Shown here one piece after another: positions 49,653-58,189 of a stretch of DNA of 58,402 nucleotides (within the stretch, counting starts at the first letter, position 1; each line of letters starts with the position of its first letter). The stretch is taken from IMG/VR virus record IMGVR_UViG_3300035701_000037, positions 1 through 58,402 of that record; one strand, 5' to 3'. Below the pieces are notes generated by a model that had not been told where the DNA came from, did not search any database, and saw nothing but the letters and a program-made list of their open reading frames with translations. The translations under genes and the position numbers were made by a program. The DNA comes from a virus.

Positions 49653-49872
49653 TATGTTCGGCCGGGGCTGGAACGTCGCAACACGGGGCATCCTGGTGCA
49701 AAGTTTTCGGGCGGGTCCGCGCATTGTCCGCGCATTGGGGCGCAAACCGGCGATTTCGGGGATTCCGGGCCAGGCCGGCCGAGAAGATCGCAGTGGCGCT
49801 CGTCGAGGCTTACAAGCAGGCGCAGGCATGATGAACCGCGCGCGGCCGATACGCGCGCTCACAACTGAATAG
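49653..49872 (+). CDS. small tail-region ORF, frame uncertain (possible frameshift or decay)
   Basis: 72 residues in this frame, MFGRGWNVATRGILVQSFR at the start, a form I associate with small phage tail proteins. In a different frame (GTG 49616 to 49831) the end reads AEKIAVALVEAYKQAQA, which resembles AENIALALAEAYRE of the upstream peptidase gene. The reading may cross from one frame to the other by a -1 shift or the gene may be decaying. The last codons (LTTE, TAG) use the leader C motif. Low confidence in exact ends. Confidence 0.4.
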
Positions 49873-49965
49873 ACCGCCCAAGAGACCGGGGTGGCCACCC
49901 CGGGGCCAGAGGGCCGAGCCCGACAGACTCACGTGAGGGGTCTGCCGGGCTTTTCTTTTGGGCGG
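49861..49965 (+). promoter_or_regulatory. leader RNA C: conserved motif plus hairpins before tail genes
   Basis: ACAACTGAATA at 49861-49871 as in leaders A and B. It is followed by ccgcccaa (49874-49881), complementary to ttgggcgg (49958-49965), the perfect palindrome ccggggtggccaccccgg (49886-49903) and the terminator below. The gttgygatgacg core of leaders A and B is absent, and no good promoter is seen upstream, so this may work on read-through transcripts. Confidence 0.55.
49918..49959 (+). terminator. intrinsic terminator in leader C
   Basis: gcccgacagac (49918-49928) with gtctgccgggc (49940-49950), one mismatch, followed by ttttctttt (49951-49959). 31 bases before the ATG at 49991. Confidence 0.8.
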
Positions 49966-49990
49966 CGAGGCGGGCAGGGAGGTAGAGAAA

Positions 49991-50701
49991 ATGTCAAAAC
50001 AGGTCGTCCGATACGAAAGTGATGGCGTGACGCCGGCGCAGGAATCATACGACGAGGGGTCTGTCCTCGACGGCGCCGCGACCACGGCCCGCCGCATCTG
50101 GTGGAAGAACACATCAACGGCCGGCGAGATACTGCAGAATTGCCGGTTCCGCCGGGTGCAATTCAGCAGCAATGATGGGCTGAACTACCTGCAGATCGCC
50201 CCGGATGTGCCGATCGCGGCCCCGGGCGCGCCAGGTCTCGGCCTCGCGGGAGGCTTCGAGCTCGAGGTGGGGACCTACAAGTACGCGGTGACCTTCTACA
50301 GGGCCAATGGGGAGACGGATGCGGGCGTCGAGGCCGAGATCGTCACTGCCACTGCAAACCAACGGGTCGCGCTGTCGGCGATCCCGACGGGGCCCAGCGG
50401 AACCCTCGGGCGCAGGATATGGCGCACCGCCGTTGGGGGCACCCAGAAGAAACTCGTGGCCGCGATCGCCGACAATACGACGACCACCTATCTGGACCAG
50501 GTGCCGGACGCGAGCCTCGGAGCGAACTCGCCATCGCTCAACACATCGGGGTCGCCCGGCACGTGGCGGACGGCCAATATCACCGTGGGCGACATGGCCG
50601 TCGGCGATTATGCGGCCGCCTGGATGCGATACAACGTCCCCGCCGGCACGACGCAGGTGGGGAATCCACGCAAGGCATACACCCAACTCGAGGAGACCTA
50701 A
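49991..50701 (+). CDS. tail protein with Ig-like repeats
   Basis: 236 residues, ATG after gggaggtagag. A conserved first segment (QVVRYESDGVTPAQESYDEG), then fibronectin/Ig-like beta domains (GTYKYAVTFYRANGETDAG; RRIWRTAVGGTQKKLVA). Its order before the 50712 protein is common in siphophage tail tips. Likely a virion surface protein. Confidence 0.6.
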   Translation: MSKQVVRYESDGVTPAQESYDEGSVLDGAATTARRIWWKNTSTAGEILQNCRFRRVQFSSNDGLNYLQIAPDVPIAAPGAPGLGLAGGFELEVGTYKYAVTFYRANGETDAGVEAEIVTATANQRVALSAIPTGPSGTLGRRIWRTAVGGTQKKLVAAIADNTTTTYLDQVPDASLGANSPSLNTSGSPGTWRTANITVGDMAVGDYAAAWMRYNVPAGTTQVGNPRKAYTQLEET

Positions 50702-50711
50702 GGAGGACGCG

Positions 50712-51248
50712 ATGCAAGACAGGGATGGAATGCAGTGGCGGTGCGTGACCACGCTGCGGAAATTCTCGGGCGACATTGATACCTACCGCGCGATGTTCGG
50801 CAGGGCCCAGGGGGAGGCGATCTTCGACCGCCAGGAGATGCCCTATGAATCGCGGGTCATCGAGGGCAACTTGCTCCTGCGAGAAGGGGTCAAGGCCATC
50901 TTGGACCTGCTGGTCGGCAATACCGAGACGACTTACAGCCACGCCAATGCACGGATCGGAGTCGGCAACGGGGATACCCCGGCGGCGGCCGATACTCAGA
51001 CCGCCCTGCAGGGTGGCAGCACTGCCTTCAAAGCGATGGATGAAACCTATCCCATCGTGGGCGCCCTGGCCGACAAGAAAGTCACATTCCGTGCATCCTT
51101 CGGGGCGAGCGAAGCCAACTTCGCCTGGGAGGAGTGGACGGTTGACAATGGCGACTCTGCCAACAAGAACCTCAACCGTAAGGTCGAGTCCCTGGGGGTT
51201 AAGAGTGGCGGTACTTGGCAGCTGAGCCTGGACGTATCACTCGCTTAG
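50712..51248 (+). CDS. tail protein, unknown
   Basis: 178 residues, ATG after taaggaggacgc. Contains FDRQEMPYESRVIEGNLLLREG, then a region of small residues around GNTETTYSHANARIGVGNG and a WTVDNG-type end. Structural by position; a similar protein often follows tail Ig-domain proteins. Its last four codons overlap the end of the minus-strand HNH gene. Confidence 0.6.
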   Translation: MQDRDGMQWRCVTTLRKFSGDIDTYRAMFGRAQGEAIFDRQEMPYESRVIEGNLLLREGVKAILDLLVGNTETTYSHANARIGVGNGDTPAAADTQTALQGGSTAFKAMDETYPIVGALADKKVTFRASFGASEANFAWEEWTVDNGDSANKNLNRKVESLGVKSGGTWQLSLDVSLA

Positions 51249-51902
51249 ACGGGGGCGTCCATGACCTTTGGGATTGGGTTTGCGTTGCGCCTCTCGGGCA
51301 CATTGCCGGCAACGGGATTGGTGCGGGTCTGCTGTATACCGGCGCTCCTTGGAGAGGCGGAATTCGCTTCTGGGCTTGATGGCTCGGCACCGCGAGCACT
51401 GCTTGTCGGTTTCTGTGCGATAGGTGGCGTGAATGCGGCGATGATCCCCTGTGGATTTGAGCACCACGAGGTTGGAGATGTCGTTGTTCGAGCGATTGCC
51501 GTCCTTGTGGTGGACCTCTTCACCCGGCTCCAGAAGGCGGCCGAGGCGCTGCTCCATGACAAGTCGATGCTCGACGACGTAACCGCAGACATTGGCAGGG
51601 TGATCGGGCATGCGAATCCGGATATATCCGGCGTTGCTCGCGACGCGGCCACCTTTCCAGTTCCCGTGATTGGCTCCGCGGTGGGCAAGGCCCACGCATT
51701 TATTCGAACAGAAGCACTGCGACTTCTCGCCCGGCTTGAAGGTGGTCCCACACACAGCGCATTTCCTCATTTCGCCTTTCCATCTCGGATGGCCGGGTCC
51801 ACGCTGGCCGACGTGCATGCAGGCGCGCGAGCAGTAGGTCTGATGCCAGCTTGGATAGGCACTAAACTGCTTCTTGCAGACCGGGCACTTGGATTTGACC
51901 AC
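51237..51902 (-). CDS. HNH homing endonuclease with zinc fingers
   Basis: 221 residues. N-terminal zinc finger CPVC...CSRAC (6-28), a second Cys pair (CAVC, about 48), HNH core EEVHHKDGNRSNNDISNLVVL (131-148; H131, H132, N136, N144), and a C-terminal CSRC...CRQC zinc ribbon (169-201). Its first 30 residues resemble those of the antisense endonuclease in the intein (CPVC, then CS..C). GTG start is six bases after a TAGAGT box with a TTGACA -35. It is a free-standing gene between two tail genes. No group I intron or intein is recognised around it. Confidence 0.88.
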   Translation of the reverse strand: MVKSKCPVCKKQFSAYPSWHQTYCSRACMHVGQRGPGHPRWKGEMRKCAVCGTTFKPGEKSQCFCSNKCVGLAHRGANHGNWKGGRVASNAGYIRIRMPDHPANVCGYVVEHRLVMEQRLGRLLEPGEEVHHKDGNRSNNDISNLVVLKSTGDHRRIHATYRTETDKQCSRCRAIKPRSEFRLSKERRYTADPHQSRCRQCAREAQRKPNPKGHGRPRLSE

Positions 51903-51908
51903 GGAGCT

Positions 51909-51937
51909 ACTCTACGATTGGCGTAGGCACATGTCAA
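51909..51937 (-). promoter_or_regulatory. promoter of HNH endonuclease gene, leaderless start
   Basis: Minus strand: TTGACA (51937-51932), 17 bases, TAGAGT (51914-51909), six bases, GTG 51902. The ribosome-site region is absent, so the message should be leaderless. Confidence 0.7.
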
Positions 51938-51947
51938 GGGGTCTCTG

Positions 51948-53360
51948 ATGCAGATTGCGGTCGGTACCTATACCGGCGACGGGACGGATAACCGACAGAT
52001 CACCGGGATCGGATTCCTGCCGGACCTGGTGATCGTGCGCGCGCGCGACTCCGGCCAATACGCCGTCTTTCGCACATCAACCATGGCGGCCGACAAGACG
52101 GCCTACTTTGCCCAGGCGGCCGCACTTTTTGCGAATGCGATCCAGTCGCTGGACTCCGACGGGTTCACGGTTGGCACGCACGCGACCGTCAACAGTAACG
52201 GCGTCACCTACGATTGGCAGGCATTCGCCGACAACGGCGCGCCTGATTTCAAGGTCGGGACCTTCAGTGGCGACGGGACGGACAGCCGCAACATCACCGG
52301 GCTCGGATTCGATCCGGACTTCGTGACGATCAAGCGCGACGGCCTGTGGTATGCATTCTGGCGCACCTCGAGCAACTCGGGCGACCAGGCGTTGTGCTTC
52401 ATTAATGACGCCGACCAGTCCAACAACATCCAGGGCTTCGTGAGCGACGGCTTTCAGGTGGGCACCAGCCAGAATATGGCCGGTTCGGTCTACCACTGGT
52501 TCGCGTTCAAGGCGGTCGCGTCGGCGACCGCCTACGGCTCCTACGCGGGCAACAACGCCGACGACCGCAGCATCAGCGGAGTCGGCTTCGAGCCCGACCT
52601 CGTCTGGGTAAAGGGCACGAGCTCGCTGGACAAGGCCGGCCTGCGCCCCTCGAGCATCACCACCGACCTGACCGAGTTCTTCACCAGCGCGGCGGCGGCC
52701 ACGAATCACGTGCAGGCACTCGAGTCGGACGGATTCCAGGTGGGCGCGACGCAGAACATCACCGGCCGCACCTACCGCTGGTTCGCCTGGAAGTCCGGGG
52801 CCACGAGCACGTTCAAGGCGGCTAGCGACGCCGGGTCGGCCGCCGATGCGGCTGAAATGGCTCTGGCGCTGGGCGGCAGCGACTCGGGCGCCGCAACCGA
52901 GGCGGCCGCCTACCAGGACGCGCCCCACTCGATTGACGAGGCCTTCGGCGATGATTCAGTCGCGGATCGGGCCTTCGGCGCGACAGAAGGCGCCACAGGG
53001 GCAGAATCCGGGGCCGTGGTGGGACTGCAGGGCGCGGACGAGGCGGTCACGGGCACCGATCTGGCCGCCGTGGGGCATGCCCGGGCGGACTCGGCGTCCG
53101 CGACCGATACCGCATCCATCTTTCCCCAGACCGCAGCGCAGCTGCTCGAGGTGGACATCGCCAACCGGGCAGTCAGCCAGGTCCGGCTCGATGTGGATGT
53201 TTTCTACGAACACATTGCATCGGCAGTTATGCTGCAGGTCGAGATCTCGCCGCTGGTGGCGACGGGTATCCTGCTGCTGGCAAGAGTCATAAATCAGAGC
53301 CTACAGACCGGATCGGAAGGGGATGTCCTGGCGCCGACCCAGGAGATCGCTTTCCTCTAG
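51948..53360 (+). CDS. tail protein with three tandem GTxxGxGTDxRxIxGxGF repeats
   Basis: 470 residues, ATG with aagggg. Three repeats of about 95 residues start GTYTGDGTDNRQITGIGF, GTFSGDGTDSRNITGLGF and GSYAGNNADDRSISGVGF, each followed by a PDLV/PDFV strand; a known repeat in phage tail proteins. Residues 285-420 are Ala/Asp-rich low complexity, and the end is a beta segment. Surface-exposed tail or fibre component. The HNH gene was inserted just upstream. Confidence 0.7.
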   Translation: MQIAVGTYTGDGTDNRQITGIGFLPDLVIVRARDSGQYAVFRTSTMAADKTAYFAQAAALFANAIQSLDSDGFTVGTHATVNSNGVTYDWQAFADNGAPDFKVGTFSGDGTDSRNITGLGFDPDFVTIKRDGLWYAFWRTSSNSGDQALCFINDADQSNNIQGFVSDGFQVGTSQNMAGSVYHWFAFKAVASATAYGSYAGNNADDRSISGVGFEPDLVWVKGTSSLDKAGLRPSSITTDLTEFFTSAAAATNHVQALESDGFQVGATQNITGRTYRWFAWKSGATSTFKAASDAGSAADAAEMALALGGSDSGAATEAAAYQDAPHSIDEAFGDDSVADRAFGATEGATGAESGAVVGLQGADEAVTGTDLAAVGHARADSASATDTASIFPQTAAQLLEVDIANRAVSQVRLDVDVFYEHIASAVMLQVEISPLVATGILLLARVINQSLQTGSEGDVLAPTQEIAFL

Positions 53361-53368
53361 GGTGACCG

Positions 53369-55057
53369 ATGGCAGTAGAGATCAAACCAACGAGATGCGA
53401 AATCGAGAGCAGCCTGGACAGCCTTGCTGACGCTTTCAACCTTGCACTGGTCGAAGAGGACAGCGCCGCGCCGTTGTCGCCTACGGCGCAGGCTTGGCGG
53501 ACGCTCACACGGGGCAGCCTGGTGCGACTGAGGCTCGGGCTCAGGAATCTCGGGCTGATGGACTACGGCACGTTCCGGGTTGACTCGACCGCGCTGGAGC
53601 CCTCCGCAGATTCGTGGACTTCGCGGATCCGGGGCAGGGATCGCGCGGCCGAGTTGATTGACAACCTGGGGCTGGAGATCGGCGAGCCCGCCTGGGCCGG
53701 TGCCGGCGAATTCGATCCGCTTCCACCGGAGGGGCCGCCCTGGTCTGCGCGCCGGATCATCCAGAGAATCTGCACGGCGCTGGGGTTGGGCTTGGTATGG
53801 GATGCGCCCGACTATGCGCCGCGACTGCGGCCGCCAAGCACCGGGGAAGTGGCCCTCGGAGTAAGTGTGGTGACTCCCTTCGGTATCTTTGAGCTTCAGG
53901 CCAGCCCGGACGCAGACATCGCGGTCAAGTCGTTGGAGATACCCGGCTCCTGCAGCAAGGTAATCGGCAGCGCACTCGATCCCCTGCAGCAAGCCAAGCG
54001 CCATCGCACCGACGCGTGGATCGCGGACGACACCCTCTTCGTGCGGCGGCGGGGCAACGGGCCGACGAAGGGCACGATTGACTGCGCGCTCGGCCAGGTG
54101 CGGAGCATCGAGCGCCACATGGAGCCGCTGGTAGGTGAAATCACGGTGCGTATGACGATCTACGAAGCCGTCGAGACGCCGGGCGCGGTCGAGATGAAGC
54201 AAGGCGATGAAGGTTCCACTTCGGGCATTAGGCAGGTCGAGGACGTGGTTGACGGAGAGGTGGTGGCGCGGGAGTCGGAGACGATGAGCATGGCGCCCGT
54301 CGGCGGCGGAGATGGCAGCCCTGGCACTTTGGTGGCTGCGGAGAGCACGAGCACCGAGGAACGCGACGTGCAGACGGATGACCCCAAGGTGGCGCAAAAG
54401 CATGTCAGCTTCCAGAACGACGACAACTTCTTCATGGCGAGCATGGAGGAGCAGACTATCGCACAGACGGAGGAGGGCCCGAAGCCGGTGAGCGCCCGGC
54501 TTGTGAGGCAGGAGCAGATCACTCCCAGAGAGACGCGCACGACGGCCGTCGAGGTGGGGTACGATTGGGACGGCAACCCGTATGTGAGGGCCGGATACCC
54601 CCGCTGGGAGCAGAGCCCCGGAAAACTCCCTGATCCCACCAAGATGCGGCCCAAGGCCAAAGACAGGGGCGACTTTGATCCGCACGAGTTCACTGAAGAG
54701 TTTACCTTCCACCTGCCAACCATGCACCTGGAGCAGAGGGTCGTCATTGGAGGCACGTCCAACGGCGGCGGTACGACGCCGCGTGATTACCAGAACGATG
54801 AGATCACGGGCCGCAGACTCTGCCAGCAGATCGCGGACGACCTATCGGCCGAGAGCGGCAAGTGGGTTTACAACGTGACCCTGACATGGCCGCGTCCGCT
54901 GCTGTATCGGAAGGGCGACAAGGTGACGCTCACCAATCTGCCGGGCGGGTGCCCGGACCTGGTGGATGCGATCATTACCGCCGTGCGCACAAGATACAGC
55001 GAACCGGACGCGCTGTGGACCCACCAGATCGAGGTCGAGGCCTGGAGAGACGACTGA
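53369..55057 (+). CDS. baseplate hub/tail-associated protein
   Basis: 562 residues, ATG. Beta-rich N-terminal hub-like segments (YGTFRVDSTALEPSADSWTS; DRAAELIDNLGLEIG), a long acidic region rich in Glu/Thr and a C-terminal hub segment (KGDKVTLTNLPGGCPDLVD; IITAVRTRYSEPDALW). By position after tape measure and tail proteins it matches the hub/Tal region of siphophage tips. No lytic domain seen. Confidence 0.6.
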   Translation: MAVEIKPTRCEIESSLDSLADAFNLALVEEDSAAPLSPTAQAWRTLTRGSLVRLRLGLRNLGLMDYGTFRVDSTALEPSADSWTSRIRGRDRAAELIDNLGLEIGEPAWAGAGEFDPLPPEGPPWSARRIIQRICTALGLGLVWDAPDYAPRLRPPSTGEVALGVSVVTPFGIFELQASPDADIAVKSLEIPGSCSKVIGSALDPLQQAKRHRTDAWIADDTLFVRRRGNGPTKGTIDCALGQVRSIERHMEPLVGEITVRMTIYEAVETPGAVEMKQGDEGSTSGIRQVEDVVDGEVVARESETMSMAPVGGGDGSPGTLVAAESTSTEERDVQTDDPKVAQKHVSFQNDDNFFMASMEEQTIAQTEEGPKPVSARLVRQEQITPRETRTTAVEVGYDWDGNPYVRAGYPRWEQSPGKLPDPTKMRPKAKDRGDFDPHEFTEEFTFHLPTMHLEQRVVIGGTSNGGGTTPRDYQNDEITGRRLCQQIADDLSAESGKWVYNVTLTWPRPLLYRKGDKVTLTNLPGGCPDLVDAIITAVRTRYSEPDALWTHQIEVEAWRDD

Positions 55058-57204
55058 TGCGCCTGGCGACCGTGATCCGGAACATTCTGCGGGCGGAGGA
55101 GACGATGGGCAGCGGGATCGTCGAATCCGTGCAGCAGAACAGCGCAGCGCTGGTCGGACGAAGCGAGCAGGTGCTCGTAGCCGGGAATTACCTTCCGTCC
55201 AGGGGCGACTGGACGCCGTGGATGCAGATCAAACGGGGCCTCCTGGTGACGCCGTGGAACCTGCGGTATGGGATGCGCCCTCATATTGGGGGCGGGATAG
55301 CGCCCCTCTGGAAGGCAGAGATCGCCGAGGTGGCCTCGGGGGTCGAGGGCGGCTGGACCTATGGCGAGGCGGTGCCGGCGTGCGCGGAGGACCCCGCGGG
55401 CCGCGCGTGGGTGCCAGTGATCGCGGCGCCGGGCTTCCCGTATGCGGCGGTCACGCTCCATTTCTACAGCGCGGAGAATGATCGCCTCCTGGATGGCTGG
55501 CGCAGCCGTGCGAATATCGAATTTGCGCCGCTGGCGTACGGCGTGCACGGCGGGCCGGGGTCCGTCGCCTGTCTCGTGGACGACGGGGGCAGGCTCTATG
55601 CGTGGTGGCACAGGCCAAACGTCTGGCGGCAGACGAAATCAACCGGGGGCATCATGCAATCGGCGCAGGGGGACATTGACCTGCAGAGCGGCGGCCTCGG
55701 GGTGGCCACTGCGGACCTCGAGTTGCCGTACGTGCAAGGCTTCGGCCCCGCGGACTGGGTTGACTACCTGGCGCTGGCAATAGACGAGGACGAGCGCCTC
55801 TGGCTCGCGGCGTCGCTGAAGTACGACCATGCACCCTGCGCACTGCAGCTGCTCTTCGGCAACGAGCTCGAGGAGGGATGGTACGGCTACAGCGTGCACG
55901 TGGATTCCGGCATGGCGGAGTTGGGATCGAGCTCGTGGGGATTTCTGAAGGGCACGGCCGACCCTCACATCAAGACTGAGGATCCTGCCAGGCCCTCCTA
56001 TCCCCGCTTCGTGGAGTATCTGCCGGGCGGCAGCTTCCATCAGGGGAGGAACTACTTCTGCGTGACCGCCTACATCGGGGCGGGGAATACGCCCGAGACC
56101 GAGACGCTGGGCAGCCAAGAGGTGGGGATCGAGTTGCCTGGCGATGGGCTGGCGGTCCGGATGCAGGTCCCGCCCACGCTGGCGAACGGCAACCTGCGCG
56201 TCTATCACAGGGGGCCGGGGATGGGGCACTTCCACCTGGCCTACGATTTCGGGGACGACGAGGGAGGGCAGATCACGCTGACACAGCCGGGGACGGGCAG
56301 GGACTTGCCGGAGGAGACGACGCTGGCGGCGCGTGCGGTGCGCGTGAGCGCCATCAAATCGGGCCCGCCGGGCACGGGATCGCGGATCATCTACCGCACG
56401 AAGGTGCAGGAGAGTCGTGAGGCCCTGAGGCTTCCCTACCCCGACATCTTCCACGTCGGCGCGGTGAGCGGGAATACGGACGACGAGGAATGGGACGACC
56501 ACGTGCCGGACGGCGGGCTCGGCGGCGCGGCCCGCGACCAGGTGGTGGGACAGGGGTTCAGCGCCCTGGCGGTCGGGAGATCGGGCGCGGCGCGGTCGCT
56601 GGGGAGCGTGCAATGGGAGACGGTGCTGCCCTGGGAAAGAAACGACTACCTGGGCGACCGGCCAGCCATTTTGGGGCTGCGGGCCGGAGCCGCGGTCGTG
56701 TTCTACCGCGACGAGGCCGGAAAGCTCGCTGCGAAGCGTTTGGGGGCCGGAGGCGGGGAACTGAGCCTGCCCGGAGGGCCGGAGGCGGCGGTCTGCCAGG
56801 CGGCGATGGTCGAGCGGCAGGGGCAGGTTCTGTGGCGCTCCTTCGAGTGGGGCGATCACGAGGAATGGCATTGGGGCAGGCTCGACCTGAGGGCCAGCAG
56901 GCTCGCGCTGGCGGAGTCGAAGAGTCTCGGGTCGTGGCCCTGGAGCGATGTCTCCCCCGGGTTCACCTGGTCGGAATGGTGGGGATGCGGAGTCGTCCAC
57001 GGAGCCGGCGAGACCGAGGCACGGATATACAATATCGTGGATGCGGAGCGGATCGTGCAGGCGGGCGCACCGATAGGGATCGGGGGTCTGCTCAACTGGG
57101 GCTTCGCTGCGCCGCAGAAAGTGTGGGGCCGCAGGGTGTGGGGCATCTTCGGTAACAGCTGGGACAAACGCGTCCACGTGATCGTCTGGAGGCCGCTCCT
57201 ATGA
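55057..57204 (+). CDS. large tail-tip protein
   Basis: 715 residues, ATG overlapping the previous stop. Beta-rich throughout with Trp/Gly repeats: VHGGPGSVACLVDDGGRLYAW, LWLAASLKYDHAPCAL, WWGCGVVHGAGETEARIY. Resembles beta-propeller-like or minor tail proteins. A role in host contact or baseplate structure is likely; no enzyme motif. GC-rich, like its neighbours. Confidence 0.65.
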   Translation: MRLATVIRNILRAEETMGSGIVESVQQNSAALVGRSEQVLVAGNYLPSRGDWTPWMQIKRGLLVTPWNLRYGMRPHIGGGIAPLWKAEIAEVASGVEGGWTYGEAVPACAEDPAGRAWVPVIAAPGFPYAAVTLHFYSAENDRLLDGWRSRANIEFAPLAYGVHGGPGSVACLVDDGGRLYAWWHRPNVWRQTKSTGGIMQSAQGDIDLQSGGLGVATADLELPYVQGFGPADWVDYLALAIDEDERLWLAASLKYDHAPCALQLLFGNELEEGWYGYSVHVDSGMAELGSSSWGFLKGTADPHIKTEDPARPSYPRFVEYLPGGSFHQGRNYFCVTAYIGAGNTPETETLGSQEVGIELPGDGLAVRMQVPPTLANGNLRVYHRGPGMGHFHLAYDFGDDEGGQITLTQPGTGRDLPEETTLAARAVRVSAIKSGPPGTGSRIIYRTKVQESREALRLPYPDIFHVGAVSGNTDDEEWDDHVPDGGLGGAARDQVVGQGFSALAVGRSGAARSLGSVQWETVLPWERNDYLGDRPAILGLRAGAAVVFYRDEAGKLAAKRLGAGGGELSLPGGPEAAVCQAAMVERQGQVLWRSFEWGDHEEWHWGRLDLRASRLALAESKSLGSWPWSDVSPGFTWSEWWGCGVVHGAGETEARIYNIVDAERIVQAGAPIGIGGLLNWGFAAPQKVWGRRVWGIFGNSWDKRVHVIVWRPLL

Positions 57205-57434
57205 GCAGGCTCTATAACGCAATCAAGCGGATGCGGGAGCGCGGGGACAGGGCGGTCATCGGACAGGTATTGGGACACCTGGGCGGCGCGCGTTACCGCG
57301 TGCAGATCGGCGACTATCAGTACGTGGTGGAGGCCGCCGCGGAGGCGACGGCCGAGACGGGACAGGCAGTGGCAGTGCTGGTGCATGGGAGAACCGGGTC
57401 GCCGATCGCGATGCTCGGCCCTGTGAGCGGTTGA
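57201..57434 (+). CDS. small baseplate-region protein
   Basis: 77 residues, ATGA overlap. A small barrel-like pattern (RVQIGDYQYVVEAAAEATAETGQAVAV; RTGSPIAMLGPV). Common type of tail accessory; no family named. Followed by a 21-base gap with gaggtcgga. Confidence 0.55.
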   Translation: MSRLYNAIKRMRERGDRAVIGQVLGHLGGARYRVQIGDYQYVVEAAAEATAETGQAVAVLVHGRTGSPIAMLGPVSG

Positions 57435-57455
57435 AAAAAACAGGAGGTCGGAGCG

Positions 57456-57806
57456 ATGATAATCTATCACGAGGCAGTCACGAAGTTGGCCGTATCGAAG
57501 TCGGACCCCGAGGTGGTCCTGCCCCCGAGGGACCTCGACACGAGACCGCGGAGGGTGCTGTCGTTCAGCGTCGCCGGCGGGTCGGGCAAACTCGCCCTCG
57601 CAAATGCCAAGGTACAACTGGGCCCCACCGCCACCGGTCCCTGGTTCGATGAGGATCTCAGCGGGACCGGGATCCCGACCCTCGCCGCCGGCAGTAACGC
57701 AGTCTATCGGATGGACAGGGCCGATCACTGGCTGCGCGTGCTGGCGCAGGGCGCAACGGCGACGGGACAGACCGATCTTACGGTCTACCTGGACGCGGCA
57801 GGATAA
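57456..57806 (+). CDS. small tail protein, unknown
   Basis: 116 residues, ATG with aggaggtcgg. Beta-rich (VLSFSVAGGSGKLALANAKVQLG; WLRVLAQGATATGQTDLTVYL), Ig- or jelly-roll-like. Likely virion protein. Function unknown. Confidence 0.55.
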   Translation: MIIYHEAVTKLAVSKSDPEVVLPPRDLDTRPRRVLSFSVAGGSGKLALANAKVQLGPTATGPWFDEDLSGTGIPTLAAGSNAVYRMDRADHWLRVLAQGATATGQTDLTVYLDAAG

Positions 57807-57851
57807 GACGCGGGCACGCCCCGCAAACTGAGCCTGCAGAAAGGGAGAACT

Positions 57852-58154
57852 ATGTCGGGAGAAGCAATCGCAGGCATCATCACCGCCGGCGGCGGCGTGC
57901 TGGTCGGAGTGATGGAAGCCTATCGTAGGATCGCGGCGGGCAACACCAAGCGGATCACCAACGCCATCGGCCAGCAGACCGCAGCAATCAACCAACAGAC
58001 GGGGACGATCAACGGCCTGGTCGCGAAGAATGGGCGGGACCAGACCTATTTACAGGAAGCAGTTCGCTCGCTGAAGGATGTGGCCATCACGATGTTGCGC
58101 ACGAGCGAGCGCTGCGAGACCGTCGAGTCCATACGCCGTGGCAGGGCAGACTAG
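57852..58154 (+). CDS. small protein with N-terminal membrane-like segment, possible holin
   Basis: 100 residues, ATG with aaagggagaac. Residues 5-23 are hydrophobic (AIAGIITAGGGVLVGVM), followed by a polar coiled coil with Gln/Asn heptads (QQTAAINQQTGTINGLV). One-TM proteins of this layout are found among holins and spanins. It precedes the fibre/lysis block on the circular map. Tentative. Confidence 0.45.
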   Translation: MSGEAIAGIITAGGGVLVGVMEAYRRIAAGNTKRITNAIGQQTAAINQQTGTINGLVAKNGRDQTYLQEAVRSLKDVAITMLRTSERCETVESIRRGRAD

Positions 58155-58189
58155 GCCCACAGTCATGATGGCGCAATAAGGAGGAGAGA

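Noticed and set aside
51261-51926. Plus-strand ORF over the HNH gene
   Set aside because: The minus strand has clear HNH and zinc motifs and a promoter; the plus reading is its in-register antisense shadow. It also shows that open antisense frames arise here without selection, so the open sense frame of the intein alone is not proof; the Hint blocks are.
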